Shown: positions 48,201-58,772, counted from the stretch's first letter. The stretch is 64,000 nucleotides of DNA from Pachypanchax playfairii (GCA_006937955.1 SSNP01000006.1:6500373-6564372), one strand, 5' to 3'. Numbers and translations are program-made. Notes: generated from the letters alone by a model not told the origin.

Positions 48201-51200
48201 TGCAACAGGTAAAATTTAATTCGTCCTTCCACATAAATGCTATTCAAACGATAAATTTAACCTAAACTTCACACACCATTTAATTAAATGTTTTGTGCTT
48301 TAACTTCCAAACTGAGATGTTTTCACTGCCTGATGTCTGTGAAAAGCTTCCAAAAGTTTATAACAAAAATCCTTATGGCAGGTTTATGAAGGCAGGAAGA
48401 TCCAGCTCATTGAAAAAAAAAAAAAAACAATTTAAAGCAAAACTAAGTAAGTTTTGCTCTCGCTCTCCCCCTACTGGTCCCCTGTGAAAGCTCACTGTCG
48501 TAACGTTCCCCCGCCGCCGCCGCAGACCACCCCTCACCCCCCACCCCCTCCACCCCGCCGCCGCCCCCCCAACAACAACGCGCAGAGAACGCTTTTGCAA
48601 GAAGAAAGAAAAACAAAACCAAGAAAATGTCTCGACAGGTGAGTATTATTGTCATCTTTGCGCTCCTAAGGGTGGCGTTGCTAACAACGGCAAGGGCTTC
48701 ATGCTTGTATTTATGTACGTGAGTGTGAGTGCCGTAAAGCAGGTTTGTTCTCGCGAGATTAGTCGGGTCCGATCCACTGAAAGTTGCAAGTGCTGCTTTC
48801 AGGACACAGACCCCAGAGGGAGGGGAGGGACCCACGAATCACCCCGCCAAGTCCTTGTTTACCCCCACAGGGACTCTAGAAAACATTTATTCAGGTGAAA
48901 AAACTTACTTAGTTCTGCTTTAAAGCAGTACTAAACTAGAAAAGCACTTAAAGAGCGCAGACCTCCGCCAAGCGGACGTACTATGTCCGTATCCTAAAAA
49001 AATTCCTGGATCCAGACGGTAAACTGGATCACCCCCAAAATCTAATCGATTCTTCCTTGGGTCATTTCTGACCTTTTCTGAAAATTTCATCCAAATCCAT
49101 CCATTAGTTTTTGAGCTATCCTGCTAACAGACCCCGATGAAAACATTAGCTCCTTGGTGGAGGTAAACTCTTTCCCGCTTTTGCCACCCAGTGGTTAAAA
49201 ATGGAATTACAACTGTCGTAAACAACTCTTTCTTTCATGTTCTGACATGATACCAACAAAAAGTGAACTCCGGTCATTGAGCTGAAAAAGCTAACTAGCC
49301 TTTATAGGAGCGAATGCTTCTGCAACAAACAGCTGTTACCGTAAAGCAGCAAAGGAACCGCCCACTCACGGCCACGACCTGGAGCTCTGAAGTTGTTCAG
49401 CGAAGTGAATCTGAACATGTTTCTAGGTTATAATCTACTTAGACAAGTTTCAAAACAGCAGCTTAAAGTAGGGCTGGGCCATATGGCTTAAAAATAAAAT
49501 CTACTAGTATTTTTTTTTTTGTTCGATTTCCGATTTTTTTCAGATTTTCCCTCTACTTTTTAAGGAAAGCAACAAGTACAAACAACGCACAACTTTAAGT
49601 GACCGTATCTCTTTACTGTTATTTGCAGTGCCTCTTACAAAGGATTCGGCTACAGTTAGCTGATTTTAGCTAAGGCTTGTTGGTCACTGTGGTGTTTCTT
49701 CATCTCAGAGAGACTGATGTTTTCCATGTTCGACTGGATGTCTCTGTTTCAGGTGTTAGAATATGTGGTGCTGCTGCTGCCTTTGACTGGGATGGGCTTT
49801 AGGCAAATGTTGCAGCATGGACTCTCTTGCTGCACATCTGTCGCAGCAAACTAACGCTACGGAAACTCCGGGGAGCCAAAAAGCTCCACTACACAAAATC
49901 TCGATTTATTTAATTTTTAAAATCACCCGCAACAAAAATTTTGAATTAATTCATTTAACTGATTTATCGCCCAGGCCTAACTTACAGTTTTAAAAGTTAT
50001 TTAGTACTGCTTTAACAAAATAAATATTGAGTGGAATAATCTGTCAACTCCAAGTGGCCTCATGATCATGAACATGCTGCTGCTGTCTGAAAGGTTTTAT
50101 ATAAATAATTTGATACTTTGTTTACACAAGTCACCGAGCTTATCACCGACTCAAGGACACAGACGTTTGTTAGAGACAGAGATCTGTGGACAAAGGACAG
50201 GTTGATGCATATCCAACAGGGAAATAGTGAAGACAATATACAGAATCTTGTTTAACAGTCGTGTTTTTTCAACAAGTGTCTTTAGAGCTGTGTTGTCGTC
50301 TATGCGAGACCATCATTGTTATTTGAGGTGGTCATCACTGCAGGAACGCTCAGTTAGCACGTGTTATTTGTTGTTCGAAGCCGTGCTGAAATGCAAATGT
50401 TACAGATCTGAACATAATACAAGTCAAATCTGCTCATCAGCTTGACCGCGTGGAGAACAACCGTCTGGGTTTTCTCTTTCCTTATATATTTCTAAACGAT
50501 GTCCCAATGGCGTATCAAGTCTGAACTTTATTCTTGGTAATAAATAACAAAGCGTTGCCAAGCGACAAAGCCGTCTGAGACATGCCCTGTTAGAGGAAAG
50601 GCTGTGCCACGGCTTAGACTGCAACAAAAGTGGAGCAAATGTGTGGTTTCAACGTTCTTAACTGTGCCCTGCAGCGTTAATATGTCCCAGCAAAGTAGAA
50701 CGAGGGAAATTATCTACATAACTACAGACAAACTACTGATTATTAACTTTATCTGTGTTGTATATAAAGCAGCAGAACGTACAGATGTTACAAGCGTATT
50801 TTTATCTGTAGCTGCAGGGTACAAAGATAGAACAAACAACATATTCGTGGAACTGTGGCAATTTTATTACCTGCTGCACCATAAATCAAACACAGCAGCA
50901 GATTTCTAAAATTCTGTTTCTAACTTTTAGAAAATGTAACTTAATCCGAACAGTGGAAAAACTGAAAGATTGGGGATGTGTTTAAAAGTGAGGTGTGGGG
51001 GGGGGGGGGGGGGNNNNNNNNNNGGGGGGGGGGGGGGGGGGGGGGGGGGGGTCGCACCTGATTCCTAGGCCAATGTGGTTCCAGATGTTGGACAGCGAGA
51101 CATCTTTTGCTTGAAAGGGTTTCCTCTTCTCCTTAAATTCATGTGCTAAGCAGATTCGCCAGCCCTCTTTGGGAACCCTGTGTCCCATGTCCTTTGAGAC

Positions 51201-51251
51201 ATACCTGCTCATGAGCTCGGCAGTGGACTGCTGTCCCCACTCGGAAGTCAT
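31502..51251 (-). CDS. gba2: gba2, non-lysosomal glucosylceramidase (complete, 17 coding exons)
   Basis: GH116 beta-glucosidase that cleaves glucosylceramide to glucose and ceramide at non-lysosomal membranes. Coding exons, 5' to 3': 51251-51058, 47203-47112, 46978-46863, 44418-44200, 44111-43872, 41924-41822, 41710-41557, 40991-40866, 40778-40594, 38944-38840, 38763-38656, 38576-38425, 38346-38240, 37278-37136, 36369-36254, 35593-35402, 31732-31502. Together 2583 nt, in frame at every junction, 860 residues. Conserved blocks: GWRICLAHEF (about 30), GGIGGGTITRGW, NPYTL, WDMPKI. By alignment, Glu476 in AYLEG is the nucleophile and Asp626 in ADQTYDGW the acid/base; their spacing of 150 equals human E527/D677 as I recall it. 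The N terminus is some 50 residues shorter than human. An in-frame TAA lies 15 nt before the ATG, supporting this start unless an upstream exon joins. Exon 15 ends at a GC donor. Human GBA2 has a comparable exon count. Confidence 0.95.
31791..32397. repeat. TTAA family 3 element, right-arm copy
   Basis: Starts TTAAAGCTGATATCC and ends AATCAAGTATAGCAGCTTTA with inverted symmetry. It contains the short ATG frame on the minus strand at 32089-32035, as in the other arm. Confidence 0.75.
32680..32795. repeat. short tandem GCTATTAGCTACTGAG-type repeat
   Basis: Four or five imperfect copies of a unit like GGAGCTATTAGCTACTGA, of about 20 bp. The left arm has only one equivalent (around 25690-25715). 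This is an expansion after the arm duplication. Confidence 0.85.
33149..33221 (+). tRNA. tRNA-Lys (anticodon CTT)
   Basis: A 73-nt gene on the plus strand, same sequence as the gene at 25259 read on the minus strand. Intact A box, B box and acceptor pairing; T5 terminator at about 33226. It lies inside the last gba2 intron. Confidence 0.97.
33358..33436. repeat. detached end of TTAA family 3 element
   Basis: A second copy of the family 3 end (CTGGGCATGAAAAAAATATG to GCAAATCAAGAATAACAGCT, then TTAA at 33433-33436). With TTAA at 31791, it brackets the whole right arm with inverted family 3 ends. Confidence 0.75.
34580..34900 (-). promoter_or_regulatory. CpG-containing first-exon-like sequence in gba2 last intron
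   Basis: A GC-rich stretch with several CpG, a (CT)n run and, on the minus strand, an ideal donor (GTGAGG followed by GTGAGTGAC) at 34580. It looks like a first exon with promoter, lying 2.8 kb upstream of the last gba2 exon and inside intron 16. It may be a 5' exon of a downstream minus-strand gene (adissp is the nearest coding candidate), an alternative gba2 start, or a retroposed 5' end. Unproven. Confidence 0.3.
35775..36172 (-). repeat. TTAA family 1 repeat, copy 7
   Basis: Inverted copy in gba2 intron 15, from GAAAGAGGTCATTTCATAC to about 36172, where it is broken off before the (TA)n tract. The other end is missing. Confidence 0.75.
36190..36247. repeat. (TA)n and poly-T microsatellite
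   Basis: About 20 TA units followed by some 19 T. It begins only 7 nt from the GC donor of gba2 exon 15, so on the minus strand the intron starts GCAAGT and then poly-A and (TA)n. Confidence 0.98.
36254..36369 (-). other. gba2: gba2 coding exon 15 with GC splice donor
   Basis: Encodes residues 682-720, ending GEGDFQ, then GCAAGTAAAA instead of GT. The next exon starts AFPKEKIQRALESVF, and the join is exactly phase 0 and matches the family (human GDTEVFPTQH). A GC-AG intron is therefore the best reading; no alternative GT gives the frame. The intron begins with a poly-A/TA microsatellite within 7 nt of the donor (plus strand T run and (TA)n at 36190-36247). Confidence 0.85.
36513..36945 (+). 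repeat. TTAA family 2 repeat, TTAA both ends
   Basis: Bounded by TTAA at 36513-36516 and 36942-36945, with inverted ends AGATCCACTCCAATG and CAGAGTGGGTCT. It sits in gba2 intron 14 and is non-coding. Confidence 0.8.
37366..37751 (-). repeat. TTAA family 1 repeat, copy 8
   Basis: Inverted copy in gba2 intron 13, ending GGCCTCTTTAA at 37751. The other end is missing (begins near GCTCGTTTATATTCATTATT). Confidence 0.75.
39034..39486. repeat. TTAA family 4 element
   Basis: TTAA at 39034-39037 and 39483-39486 bracket inverted ends AGCAGTGATACAAAGT and ACTCCAGATCGCAGCT. Non-coding, in gba2 intron 9. Confidence 0.65.
39514..39997. mobile_element. hAT-type MITE (CAGTGGT ends)
   Basis: Ends CAGTGGTCGACGGTTG and CATCAACCACTG are inverted repeats. 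Flanking 8-mers TACAAATA and TACCAACA match at 6 of 8, a decayed target duplication. It is 484 bp, non-coding, in gba2 intron 9. Confidence 0.7.
40284..40355 (+). repeat. LINE 3' tail
   Basis: Same tail as the LINE at 30252-31050 (GAGCTACAACAACACTTAAT, then TTCCCTTTGGGG and TAATAAAGTATTTTTGATTG). Only the 3' end is present; a dead-on-arrival insertion in gba2 intron 9. Confidence 0.75.
41060..41500 (+). mobile_element. Tc1/mariner transposase relic
   Basis: Reads NIIFQTDETKVEKF near 41350-41390, the Tc1 DET motif region, and a decayed Val-Lys-His-Gly-Gly type box near 41460. Frames are broken. It lies in gba2 intron 7. Confidence 0.6.
42612..42893. repeat. 16-bp minisatellite
   Basis: About 17-18 copies of a unit like GGTTCCCAGACCAGAG or TGGTTCCCAGACCAGA. 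Because 16 is not a multiple of three, all three frames cycle into a 16-residue superrepeat and long open frames appear on both strands. These are not genes. It lies in gba2 intron 5. Confidence 0.95.
43100..43330 (-). mobile_element. Tc1/mariner transposase C-terminal relic
   Basis: On the minus strand it reads PSMSPDLNPVEHLWQKLKRA, the conserved Tc1 C-terminal motif with its catalytic region lost upstream. It is opposite in orientation to the relic at 41060. It lies in gba2 intron 5. Confidence 0.8.
44956..46395 (-). repeat. TTAA family 1 repeat, copy 9, split by a LINE
   Basis: The left part (44956-45240) and right part (about 46290-46395, ending TTGGCCTCTTGAAG) are the two ends of one inverted copy. 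They are separated by the LINE fragment at 45297-46200. In gba2 intron 3. Confidence 0.7.
45297..46200 (+). mobile_element. L2-like LINE reverse-transcriptase pseudogene
   Basis: Ordered motifs in shifting frames: LLDVIVDHSLLLNKL and ISGSALDWLSSY, then TFGVPQGSVLGPI, a decayed YADD region near 45600, and FLSSCLDYCNALFTALDKSS with the following C-terminal piece. Several frameshifts make it inactive. It was inserted into a TTAA family 1 copy. Confidence 0.8.
48431..48923. repeat. TTAA family 5 element
   Basis: TTAA at 48431-48434 and 48920-48923 with inverted ends AGCAAAACTAAGTAAGTTTT and AAACTTACTTAGTTCTGCT. Interior is C-rich (CCGCCGCCGCCGC) with polypurine. In gba2 intron 1. Confidence 0.75.
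48958..49175 (+). repeat. RTE-like LINE or SINE 3' fragment
   Basis: GACCTCCGCCAAGCGGACGT through CATCCATTAGTTTTTGAGCT to CTCCTTGGTGGAGGT is a common interspersed repeat of fish and other animals, probably an RTE-type 3' end. No coding capacity. Confidence 0.6.
49469..49979. mobile_element. hAT-type element nested in family 6
   Basis: Ends TAGGGCTGGGCCATATGG and TTATCGCCCAGGCCTA are inverted repeats. Flanking 8-mers GCTTAAAG and ACTTACAG match at 6 of 8. 511 bp, no intact transposase. Confidence 0.7.
50997..51051. other. poly-G run with assembly gap (10 N)
   Basis: A homopolymer G tract interrupted by ten N at 51014-51023, in gba2 intron 1. It ends six nt from the donor GTGCGAC of exon 1. 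True length is unknown. Confidence 0.97.
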
Positions 51252-51399
51252 CTTACACAGGTTTTAGAGACAGAGAGAGGAAGAGAGGTGGATGGGAGCC
51301 AAGATACTTTAAGATAATCCCAAACACCTTTAGTAAACAGAGTCAGTTTACTGTGTTTTCACCAGAGGGAGGAAACACTGAGCAGCCAGGTCAGGTAGT

Positions 51400-51620
51400 G
51401 TCAGGTGTGCAGGATACTGTCAAATATAAAGAACCGGTTCTTAACTGATGAGTCGCAACGGTTAACGGGATTCAGAGTGGAGGTTCTGGGGTCATTTTTC
51501 CAGTTCTTCCAGCCGTCTTTGCTCGGTTTGAGTCCGGATGTGGCTGTGCAGCTGGATGGACGAAGAGCAGCAGGAAGTATAGAAGATGCTTCACTCACCT
51601 AGCATAGCAATGACAAAACA
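51400..51620 (-). other. possible gba2 5' UTR region
   Basis: Upstream of the gba2 ATG. The sequence before the ATG is pyrimidine-rich and ends in AG (TGTGTAAG followed by the ATG), so a 5' UTR intron is possible. A 65-codon minus-strand frame runs here but shows no homology I know. Confidence 0.25.
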
Positions 51621-52589
51621 GAATGACTCAAAGTGGTTGAACAGACACAATTTCTGTTAAAGGAGCGTTTAATTGGAGGGAAAAACAAGAAAAATCTATC
51701 AGTATTCAACAACAAAAAATATATAAATCTCCTCAGTCACATCACATTAGCTTAAATACATACATTATTTAAATCAGTGGCTTTTATTAGCGATTAACAA
51801 CATTTAATTCTAGATAATTATAAGAAAAGTACCAGCGCCACGGCGTCATCCCTCTCAGCTGAAGGCCGAACTCTGACAGTAGCATCTGCTAGCGCGGCTT
51901 GAAATATGAAAATCCTCAGCCTAGATTCATGGGTAATGTTTTACCTTCTCTATGTCTTTCAGGCACATAGTCCCCTCCGGGTTTATAGAACAAACCCTCT
52001 ACCGGGGAAGTGAATCTAGAACTATATAAAGTGACAATTCTGCAATTATTAATTGTCAAAAGGCTAACTGATCTCAGAGGGTGCTGAGGTATCAGTTAAT
52101 AAACATTCTCGAAATCGTCAATTGTGCCTGTCAAATTTTACTCCGGAGAACTAAGCAGAGCAACCCCAATGGTCTATACCATTTTGAATTTAAACGTGAG
52201 AGGTTCATTCTCACCCCACACTCTGTTTTTGTTTCATTTTACAAATACTTTCACAAATAAATCATAATAAAATTAAGTTAAACCTCATTTTTTATAACTG
52301 TTTTGACAAAAATACTTCAACAGAAAACGTTATTGTGAGTTATTAAGATTTTTTATCCCCACAACAGATTGTGGAACTGTCCACCACGCGACATGTTCGG
52401 GATCAAATGTGTCCAACCAAAAACTATTCCTGTTAATGTTTATTCTGTTTTTTTCAATTCAAATTTGAAATTACAACGACAAAAAATGATTTATATGTTT
52501 CTAATTAAGTTTTCCCCAATAAAATGTTTGTTATTTAAAGAAATTATTTCATTTTAGTAGAAATGTATTATTCCATCAGTCATTTTTTA

Positions 52590-52755
52590 CGGCGAAGCAC
52601 CGGAAGTAGAAAGGTTTATATGTTTTGTTTACAGTAGCTAAGCTATGTACGCTTACCCAAGATAGACCGTCAAACCGTGTGTGGTTTATTCAGAGGAGTA
52701 AACGGAGACACGTCTTGGATCGACTTTTCCTCTGTCAGTGTATCTTGAGATCGAG
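52590..52755 (+). promoter_or_regulatory. rgp1 promoter and likely 5' UTR exon
   Basis: An ETS-type site (ACCGGAAGT, 52599-52607) lies near the start of a stretch that ends in a good donor (TCGAG followed by GTAATT) at 52755. The coding exon at 52937 begins exactly after an acceptor (CTGTAG then ATG), so a non-coding first exon is required. Start of transcription is not defined. Confidence 0.5.
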
Positions 52756-52936
52756 GTAATTAATTTGATAGTTTTTAATACGATAAACTTGAGCAAATAC
52801 GAACAAACAAGTTTACATCTGTTTAAACTGCTGTGGTGTAGTTAGACTCACAACATAAAGTTCACATGTTTTGTGTTTTACGTGTGAACAGTGGAATATT
52901 AGGGTAATATGCCGTTGCTTGTGTTTAACGCTGTAG

Positions 52937-55900
52937 ATGATCGAGGTGGTGGCCTCCATGGCCCGAGGCCCCGTGTTTCTGGCCGGGGAGCTCATGGAGT
53001 GCCTCATAACGTTCACCAACCCGATGTCTCATCTCTCCACATCTGCCAGCTGGTAGGTTTAAACCCCTAACATAGTATTTTTTATATAAACAAAACAAAA
53101 TAAAACAATCTTTTCAGGATTTGCAGTCTAACAGGTTCCAAACTAAAGTGAACTTGTGATTATTGAGCTTATATATATTTGTATCCCTTGATGGAGCATC
53201 AAGGAATCACCTGATGAACTCCCTCCTGGTCCCTAATGTCCCACTGGCAGGATCCAGAACTCTGTGGAGGAATTATAGACCCTCTCAGGGATGGGAACGT
53301 CTTGAGATAACCTAGGAGGAGCTGGAGAGTGTCGCTGGAGAGCGGGAAGAAAAGGATTGAATAGAAAAGGATATGAGTCCTATTTGTATTCAGCATCCAT
53401 CAAAATATACAGATGTGTTGTAAAGATCTGTAAATAGTCATCATTCATGCACCAATGGATGATTTAAGGATCCATCGACACGATTAGTGGACGATCTCCT
53501 TCTCCATGGTCGCCCCAGTCACAGTCTGTTATAAGATGCAGGATGAATGAATGAATTATTTAGTCAGACACCCGACTCCCGTGTAACTGTTGTCTTCTGT
53601 GTCACAGTGAGATGCTGGCGTGGGCCAGCGCCCAAATCCACTGTCAGTTTCATGCCAGTGAGAACAGAGTAACTCTGCCAAACCAGAGCAACAAACAAGA
53701 TGTCCAGGCCGACAGCGACACCGTGCTCATTCCAAGCAGAGGTAAGAAGAACTAAAAGGAGGGAGGAGAACAATTTGGGATGATCTGAAATCCCAAATTA
53801 TACTAAGTTTTGAATTTTTTTGAATATCTATTATGTGCTACAGACAGAAATGTATGGCTTTAAAATGATTCTTCTTTTTATGTTAACCATGATGTGCAAT
53901 ATTGCATGAAATCTTTACCTTTCTTCCAGGAGAACGAGGGCAATGTGTGCTGGACACGCCGCCAAAGATATTATTCTGTGATCTTCGCCTGGACCCTGGA
54001 GAGAGTAAAACCTGTAGGTTTAAATGTGAAACCCCGTATGTACGATCCTTAATCGAACAGCTTGTTCAACCATTTTTTAGCAACAAGACTTCTTTGAAAC
54101 TTTCTTGGTTTTATTTGTTTGAGGCTCGGAGACATTAGTTCATCCACAGTTCTCTTCAGGTTCCTGCACAGGATTCAAATCGGGTCGAGTTCTGATTAGA
54201 TCATTTACACTCCTTGATGTGTTTATTTATTGCTCTTTTTATTTCTTGCATTTTGATGATTTCGGTTCAAGATGCAGTTTGGGTCAAACTGATGGCTTCA
54301 CATCTCTAGGGTATTTTAAAGACCCACTCTGATCATCTTTTGAGATATTTTAAAGCGTCTCACTGGTCTTTAAATTATGATTGTGATGTTTTTACCTAAA
54401 ACTAACTAATTAACTAATTACAAAACCTGTGTAATTTTCTAGGAAGTAGTTTCTGCATAGCAGCAGTAACTTATTAGCAATTTACCTCTGTGTTGTGGGT
54501 GGAACCGCAGAGGATCCCCCGCCCCTTTCTGTTGCTGAGAGCTCTTTGTTTATGCTAGCGCCACCACTAGCTTACAGCTAGCAGAGCAGGTGCTTGTGGT
54601 CCGCCGAGTGGATTTTCTACGTCACAAATCCAGTCTGTTTTATACACATTTTTGCCTCTGCTACTGATTAACAGTGATTTGAATGCAGAAATGCAATTTT
54701 CAGCTTGAGTTTCCTATGATACGTCCTCTAGCATCAGAAAAATGCCACAAGAACATGTTAACAACATGATTTTCATTGGAGTGGGTCTTTAACATCCAGA
54801 GGAGTTCAGGGTTGACTCTTTGACCGGAAGGTGTCCAAATCCTGTTACTGGAAAACAACCTCTAACCATGAACCCACCACCACCGTGCTTGACCTGAAAA
54901 TCTGAATCTTAATTACTGTAAATTGATAAACTCCAAGTTGTTTTATAACTTTATCCGCTGTGTGACCCGAGCGTCCAAGATCTTTGAAGTCAGAACTAAG
55001 TCATGAGATGTTGGAAAGTCAACTGCATCGCCACGTTTGTAATTGGAGTTTGTTTTATGCTGCTCGTGAAGCAGAGAGGCAGTGAGTTACGATGAATTTT
55101 GGTGGTGTGGTCCACACAGATTTGCTGAGACCTGCTGATCCATCTTTAACCTGAGCGCTAAAAGATGTAAGAAGTTCTGCTACCCTCTGAGGTGTGGATA
55201 GATCTCCTGACACCTGAAAGAGGATGTGGCCTTCACCAGAGAAAGGCAGTTTCAATTCCTATTATGTGATTGTGCTTGAAGTGTTTGTAGGATCTAGCTG
55301 CTGCTGACCCTGTCAAATTTTAGTACAAGTACAAAAAGACAGATGTTGTTATTTTTTTCAAATTTTCTGTATTTTTTGAACAGTATTTCTATAAAATGTA
55401 TAATATCTTTAAAATGTCCAAACCTGTAACTGAATGTGGGCATCCCTACATCACATGACTCTCTCACAGATTCATACAGTGAGGTGGTGCCTGTCAACGG
55501 ACCTCCTAGTTTCCGTGGTCAGGCGGTGAAATATGTCTACAAACTAACCATCGGCTGTCAGAGGGTCAACTCTCCCATCAAGCTGCTGCGAGTCCCCTTC
55601 AGAGTTCTGGTTCTGCAGGGTGAGACGAATTCTAGATAACTTCTGATTTCACGTCCCTTCTTTTACTCATCTTGTCATAAATTTTTTTTTTTGTTTGTTT
55701 TGGAGGAATTATTATTATTTTTTATATAACTTTTAGGCATGCCAGAGCCTCCGTTTCCTCAGGACGAAGAGGTTTCCCCCTCTAACCCCTTTCTGGAGGA
55801 AGAGGAAGCAAGTCGCAGGGATGCTCAGGCTCTGGAGAGAGCGCTGGACATGCTGATGGTCACCACCTCCAGACGCTGTGCTCGTAAGTCAGGTCCTCCT

Positions 55901-58031
55901 TCTTCTTCTCTTTGTCCTAATTTGAAGCTCTCAGTTTTCTTCTTTTAGTTTTTTATTGTCTTGAAATCGATTATTTTTGAATTACTACAAGACTTACTTT
56001 GCCTCAAGGTGCATATAAAGTTAGAGTTTGAACATTAATGTGAAAGATTCCAAATGAAAGCGAGGCTAAACTGATAACAGATTGCAAGAGCTGATCTTTA
56101 ATACTGTTTTGGTCTGTTTATTTGTTTGTTTTTGTTGAATGTTGACATTTTGGAAACTCTTGTTACTTCCAGACATGTTTAATATCACCAATGTGCGTGG
56201 GAAAGTGGCGAAATTCTGCATCTTCAAGACAGTTTACAGACTTGGCGAGGACATTATCGGCACGTTTGACTTCTCAGAGGGAGACATCCCCTGCTTGCAG
56301 GTGGGTTTGTGGTGAATTTATTTAAACAAAACAAGCTGCTGCACCCCCATTTTTTTTCCATGATGGAACACAATCTACTTCTGAAATACTGGGGTTTAGG
56401 TAGATAATAGAAGCTTTTTTTTTGGATTTTAAGAAAGGAAGTGACACTCTGATGACTCTCTGTCATTTAAGCCATATATTGCTGGGTCTTCCTGTCATTC
56501 ACATGGCAATTGGCATAGCAGGAAGTAATGCATCTGGTCAGGATGCTCTTAAAGAGTGGTTAGAATGGCTGGCGTAACTTGCTTCATTCTCCTGAGAAAG
56601 TGCTTCTTCAACAGGGGATGCCAAGCTGTGTGGTATTATTTGACTCTTGGAAAGATCCTCAGTGATGTCAACACATAAAACTTTGAGTGGTTGACTCACT
56701 ACTGAGGCGTTGTGCAATGTGTGTGGGCGGAATTGATTAATCTTTTTTCCAAAAATTTATTATCGGTTATTTATTTTTGTTGACATCAAGTGAAACATTG
56801 TCTAACTGTTCCACCTCTGATATGTGAGATGTTTTGTTATCATTACTGATGAGTTGCAACACTGTTAGCCAACTTAATGAACTGGTTTGGGCTGAATTTC
56901 TCAGTGCACTTATTTGTCAGCAGAGTGGACCGGGTACACATCCTTGAGGGACCCCTGTGTTCAGTATAATAGTGCATTAACAGTGTCTTTTCATGTTTTG
57001 TCTTTTTAAATTTATCCTAACATACTGTCCTTGTGTTTTACAGTATTCAGTGAGCCTTCAGAGCGAAGAAGAAATCCTGGAGCAGTACCAACGCCGACCC
57101 GGACAGGCCATCAGCGTGACTGGACATGGACGACACCTGGAGTCCTGCCTCCACACCGCCTCTAGCCACTTCTCTCTTCCCATCCCGCTAAATGTCACAC
57201 CAGGGTTCAGCACAGATATAGGTCTGATCACAAGCTTGAAAATCAGTTTGTTTCAGATGTGTCTGTGTGTAATATGTGAGGTTCTTACATAGTAGCACAA
57301 TCAGCAAAATGCTAATATACTAGCAAAAGTAAATAAAGACTTAAATGAGTAATATAAAAGCATACCTGTCAGTAATAAAATGAAAACAAATGCCCTACAA
57401 ATACTTTTTTGTGAAAGACTGTTATCATCTGTGAAAGCTTGTTTTTACTGACAATTTTTGTTAAAATTGATGAATACATGTGAAATGTATAGCGTTTTAC
57501 TGAAGAAAAACACTATGAGATAGCTTTTAAACTTGTTTTGATGTAGCCTTTAACGTTTTGGCTGGGAAGTGACTATTTTCAAAATCTTTTACTTCAAATT
57601 AGTCTCAGTTTGTCGTTTCACTAAAAGACTTATACCTCAAATTTGCCTTTTACACAAACTCAGCTTTTGAAGGTTTAACCAGCTGCTTTAGCGTTAGCTA
57701 ATTGTTTTTAATTTTTGACAGTATTTCTTGCATTGCTTCATATTTTTGAATGAAATTATGAAACAGTGTCAAACTGAACTCTTTTGCTTTTAACCCTTTT
57801 TCTTCAGTGACCCTGCGGTGGCGCCTTCACTTTGAGTTCGTCACTGCTCGGGAGCCCATGGAGCCCCCCACCGTTCTGCAGAACCAATCAGAGGTCACCG
57901 TGTGGTCGGGGGCGGAGCATGTCGATGTGGACACATTTAGCTGGAATTTACCGATCAAAATCCTGCCCACAAACCCGGCGTTGGCATCATATGTGTCCCA
58001 GTTTACGGGGACCAACAGCATTAACATTTGA
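52937..58031 (+). CDS. rgp1: rgp1, RAB6A GEF complex partner (complete)
   Basis: Homologue of RGP1, which with RIC1 forms the guanine nucleotide exchange factor for Rab6 in retrograde endosome-to-Golgi transport. Eight coding exons: 52937-53052, 53608-53741, 53930-54013, 55470-55619, 55737-55883, 56173-56300, 57044-57221, 57808-58031. Total 1161 nt, in frame throughout, 386 residues (human 391 as I recall). The ATG is the first base after an acceptor. Matching blocks: MIEVVA..RGPVFLAGE at the start, LFCDLRLDPGESK (about 97-109), PPSFRGQAVKYVYKLTIGCQ, PFLEEEEA, the VYRLGED region, and WRLHFEFVT near the C terminus with the end TNSINI. The arrestin-like fold of the family fits this length. Splice sites are all canonical. 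Introns carry a TTAA family 2 element and a LINE 3' piece. The gene ends tail to tail with msmp. Confidence 0.95.
53190..53370 (+). repeat. possible LINE 3' fragment in rgp1 intron
   Basis: Segments such as GGGATGGGAACGTCTTGAGA and CTAGGAGGAGCTGGAGAGTG resemble the C-terminal coding end of fish LINEs. Too short and decayed for a firm family call. Confidence 0.35.
54316..54792 (-). repeat. TTAA family 2 repeat, TTAA both ends
   Basis: Opposite orientation to the copy at 36513, with TTAA at 54316-54319 and 54789-54792 and ends AGACCCACTCTGATCATC and TTTTCATTGGAGTGGGTCT. It lies in an rgp1 intron (54014-55469). Confidence 0.8.
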
Positions 58032-58772
58032 TAGTTAAGCTACGTGTGGGTGTTTTCGGTTACTGTAAAATTAACAGGAAATATACGGTTGTTGATGGAT
58101 CTCTGAGTGTGTGAGAGAGACTGAGTTTGTATGTGGAAGAAAAAAAAACAACATTTTATTGTTTTAAGATGAGAGTTTGAACAGAGGTGCATCATTCCAG
58201 AATAAACTCATAATTCCAGCATACAAGCAAATCATTGGATACTTCACTGTATTAAACCAGCTGTTTGTTGGTGCCTTTTTTTTAACTCATACATGCAATT
58301 TTTTTTTTTTTCAAAAGATTTATTTATTCCATATTTATCTTTTGCATTTTCACACCAGCTTTTCAACATATGGAACCAGCATTACTTCTATAAGCTGATG
58401 TTGTGTGACGAAGCTTTGAAACATCAGAAACCACAAGAGAAAAATTAAAAGCCTTCAATTTTATAAATCAAGTGTTTTTATTTGAAGGTTAAATGAATAA
58501 CCGAAGAGAAATATATCTACATTAAAATGAGTCTACATGTTCTGATAACAGTGTTTAAAACAAGCCTGTGTTGAATTAATCATAAATGTTAGTATTGTTT
58601 ATATCTTTTCAACTTACAGATGTTTTATTGATTAAAAGCATGTAAAAAATGCTGAGCCTGGTGTTTTAAAAATTTAAGACACATTAACATGCTGTGAAAG
58701 ACACAAATCACATTTCTTATACAACCCACTGTTCAAAAAAAAACCTTGACAGGTATAAACTGTTGCTTGTCT

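Larger units (their letters stand above)
48920..50015. repeat. TTAA family 6 element, with insertions
   Basis: Starts at the right TTAA of the preceding element with AGCAGTACTAAACTAG, and ends TTTAGTACTGCT plus TTAA at 50012-50015, an inverted match. Inside are a retroelement-like fragment (48958-49175) and an hAT element (49469-49979). Confidence 0.65.

Noticed and set aside
48443..48835. 130-codon minus-strand frame with Gly-rich and Arg-rich parts
   Set aside because: Lies wholly inside TTAA family 5 element; low-complexity (CCG)n and CT tracts keep the frame open.
54800..55260. Possible transposon relic in rgp1 intron 3
   Set aside because: Some segments look like transposase-derived text but no motif could be confirmed in any frame.
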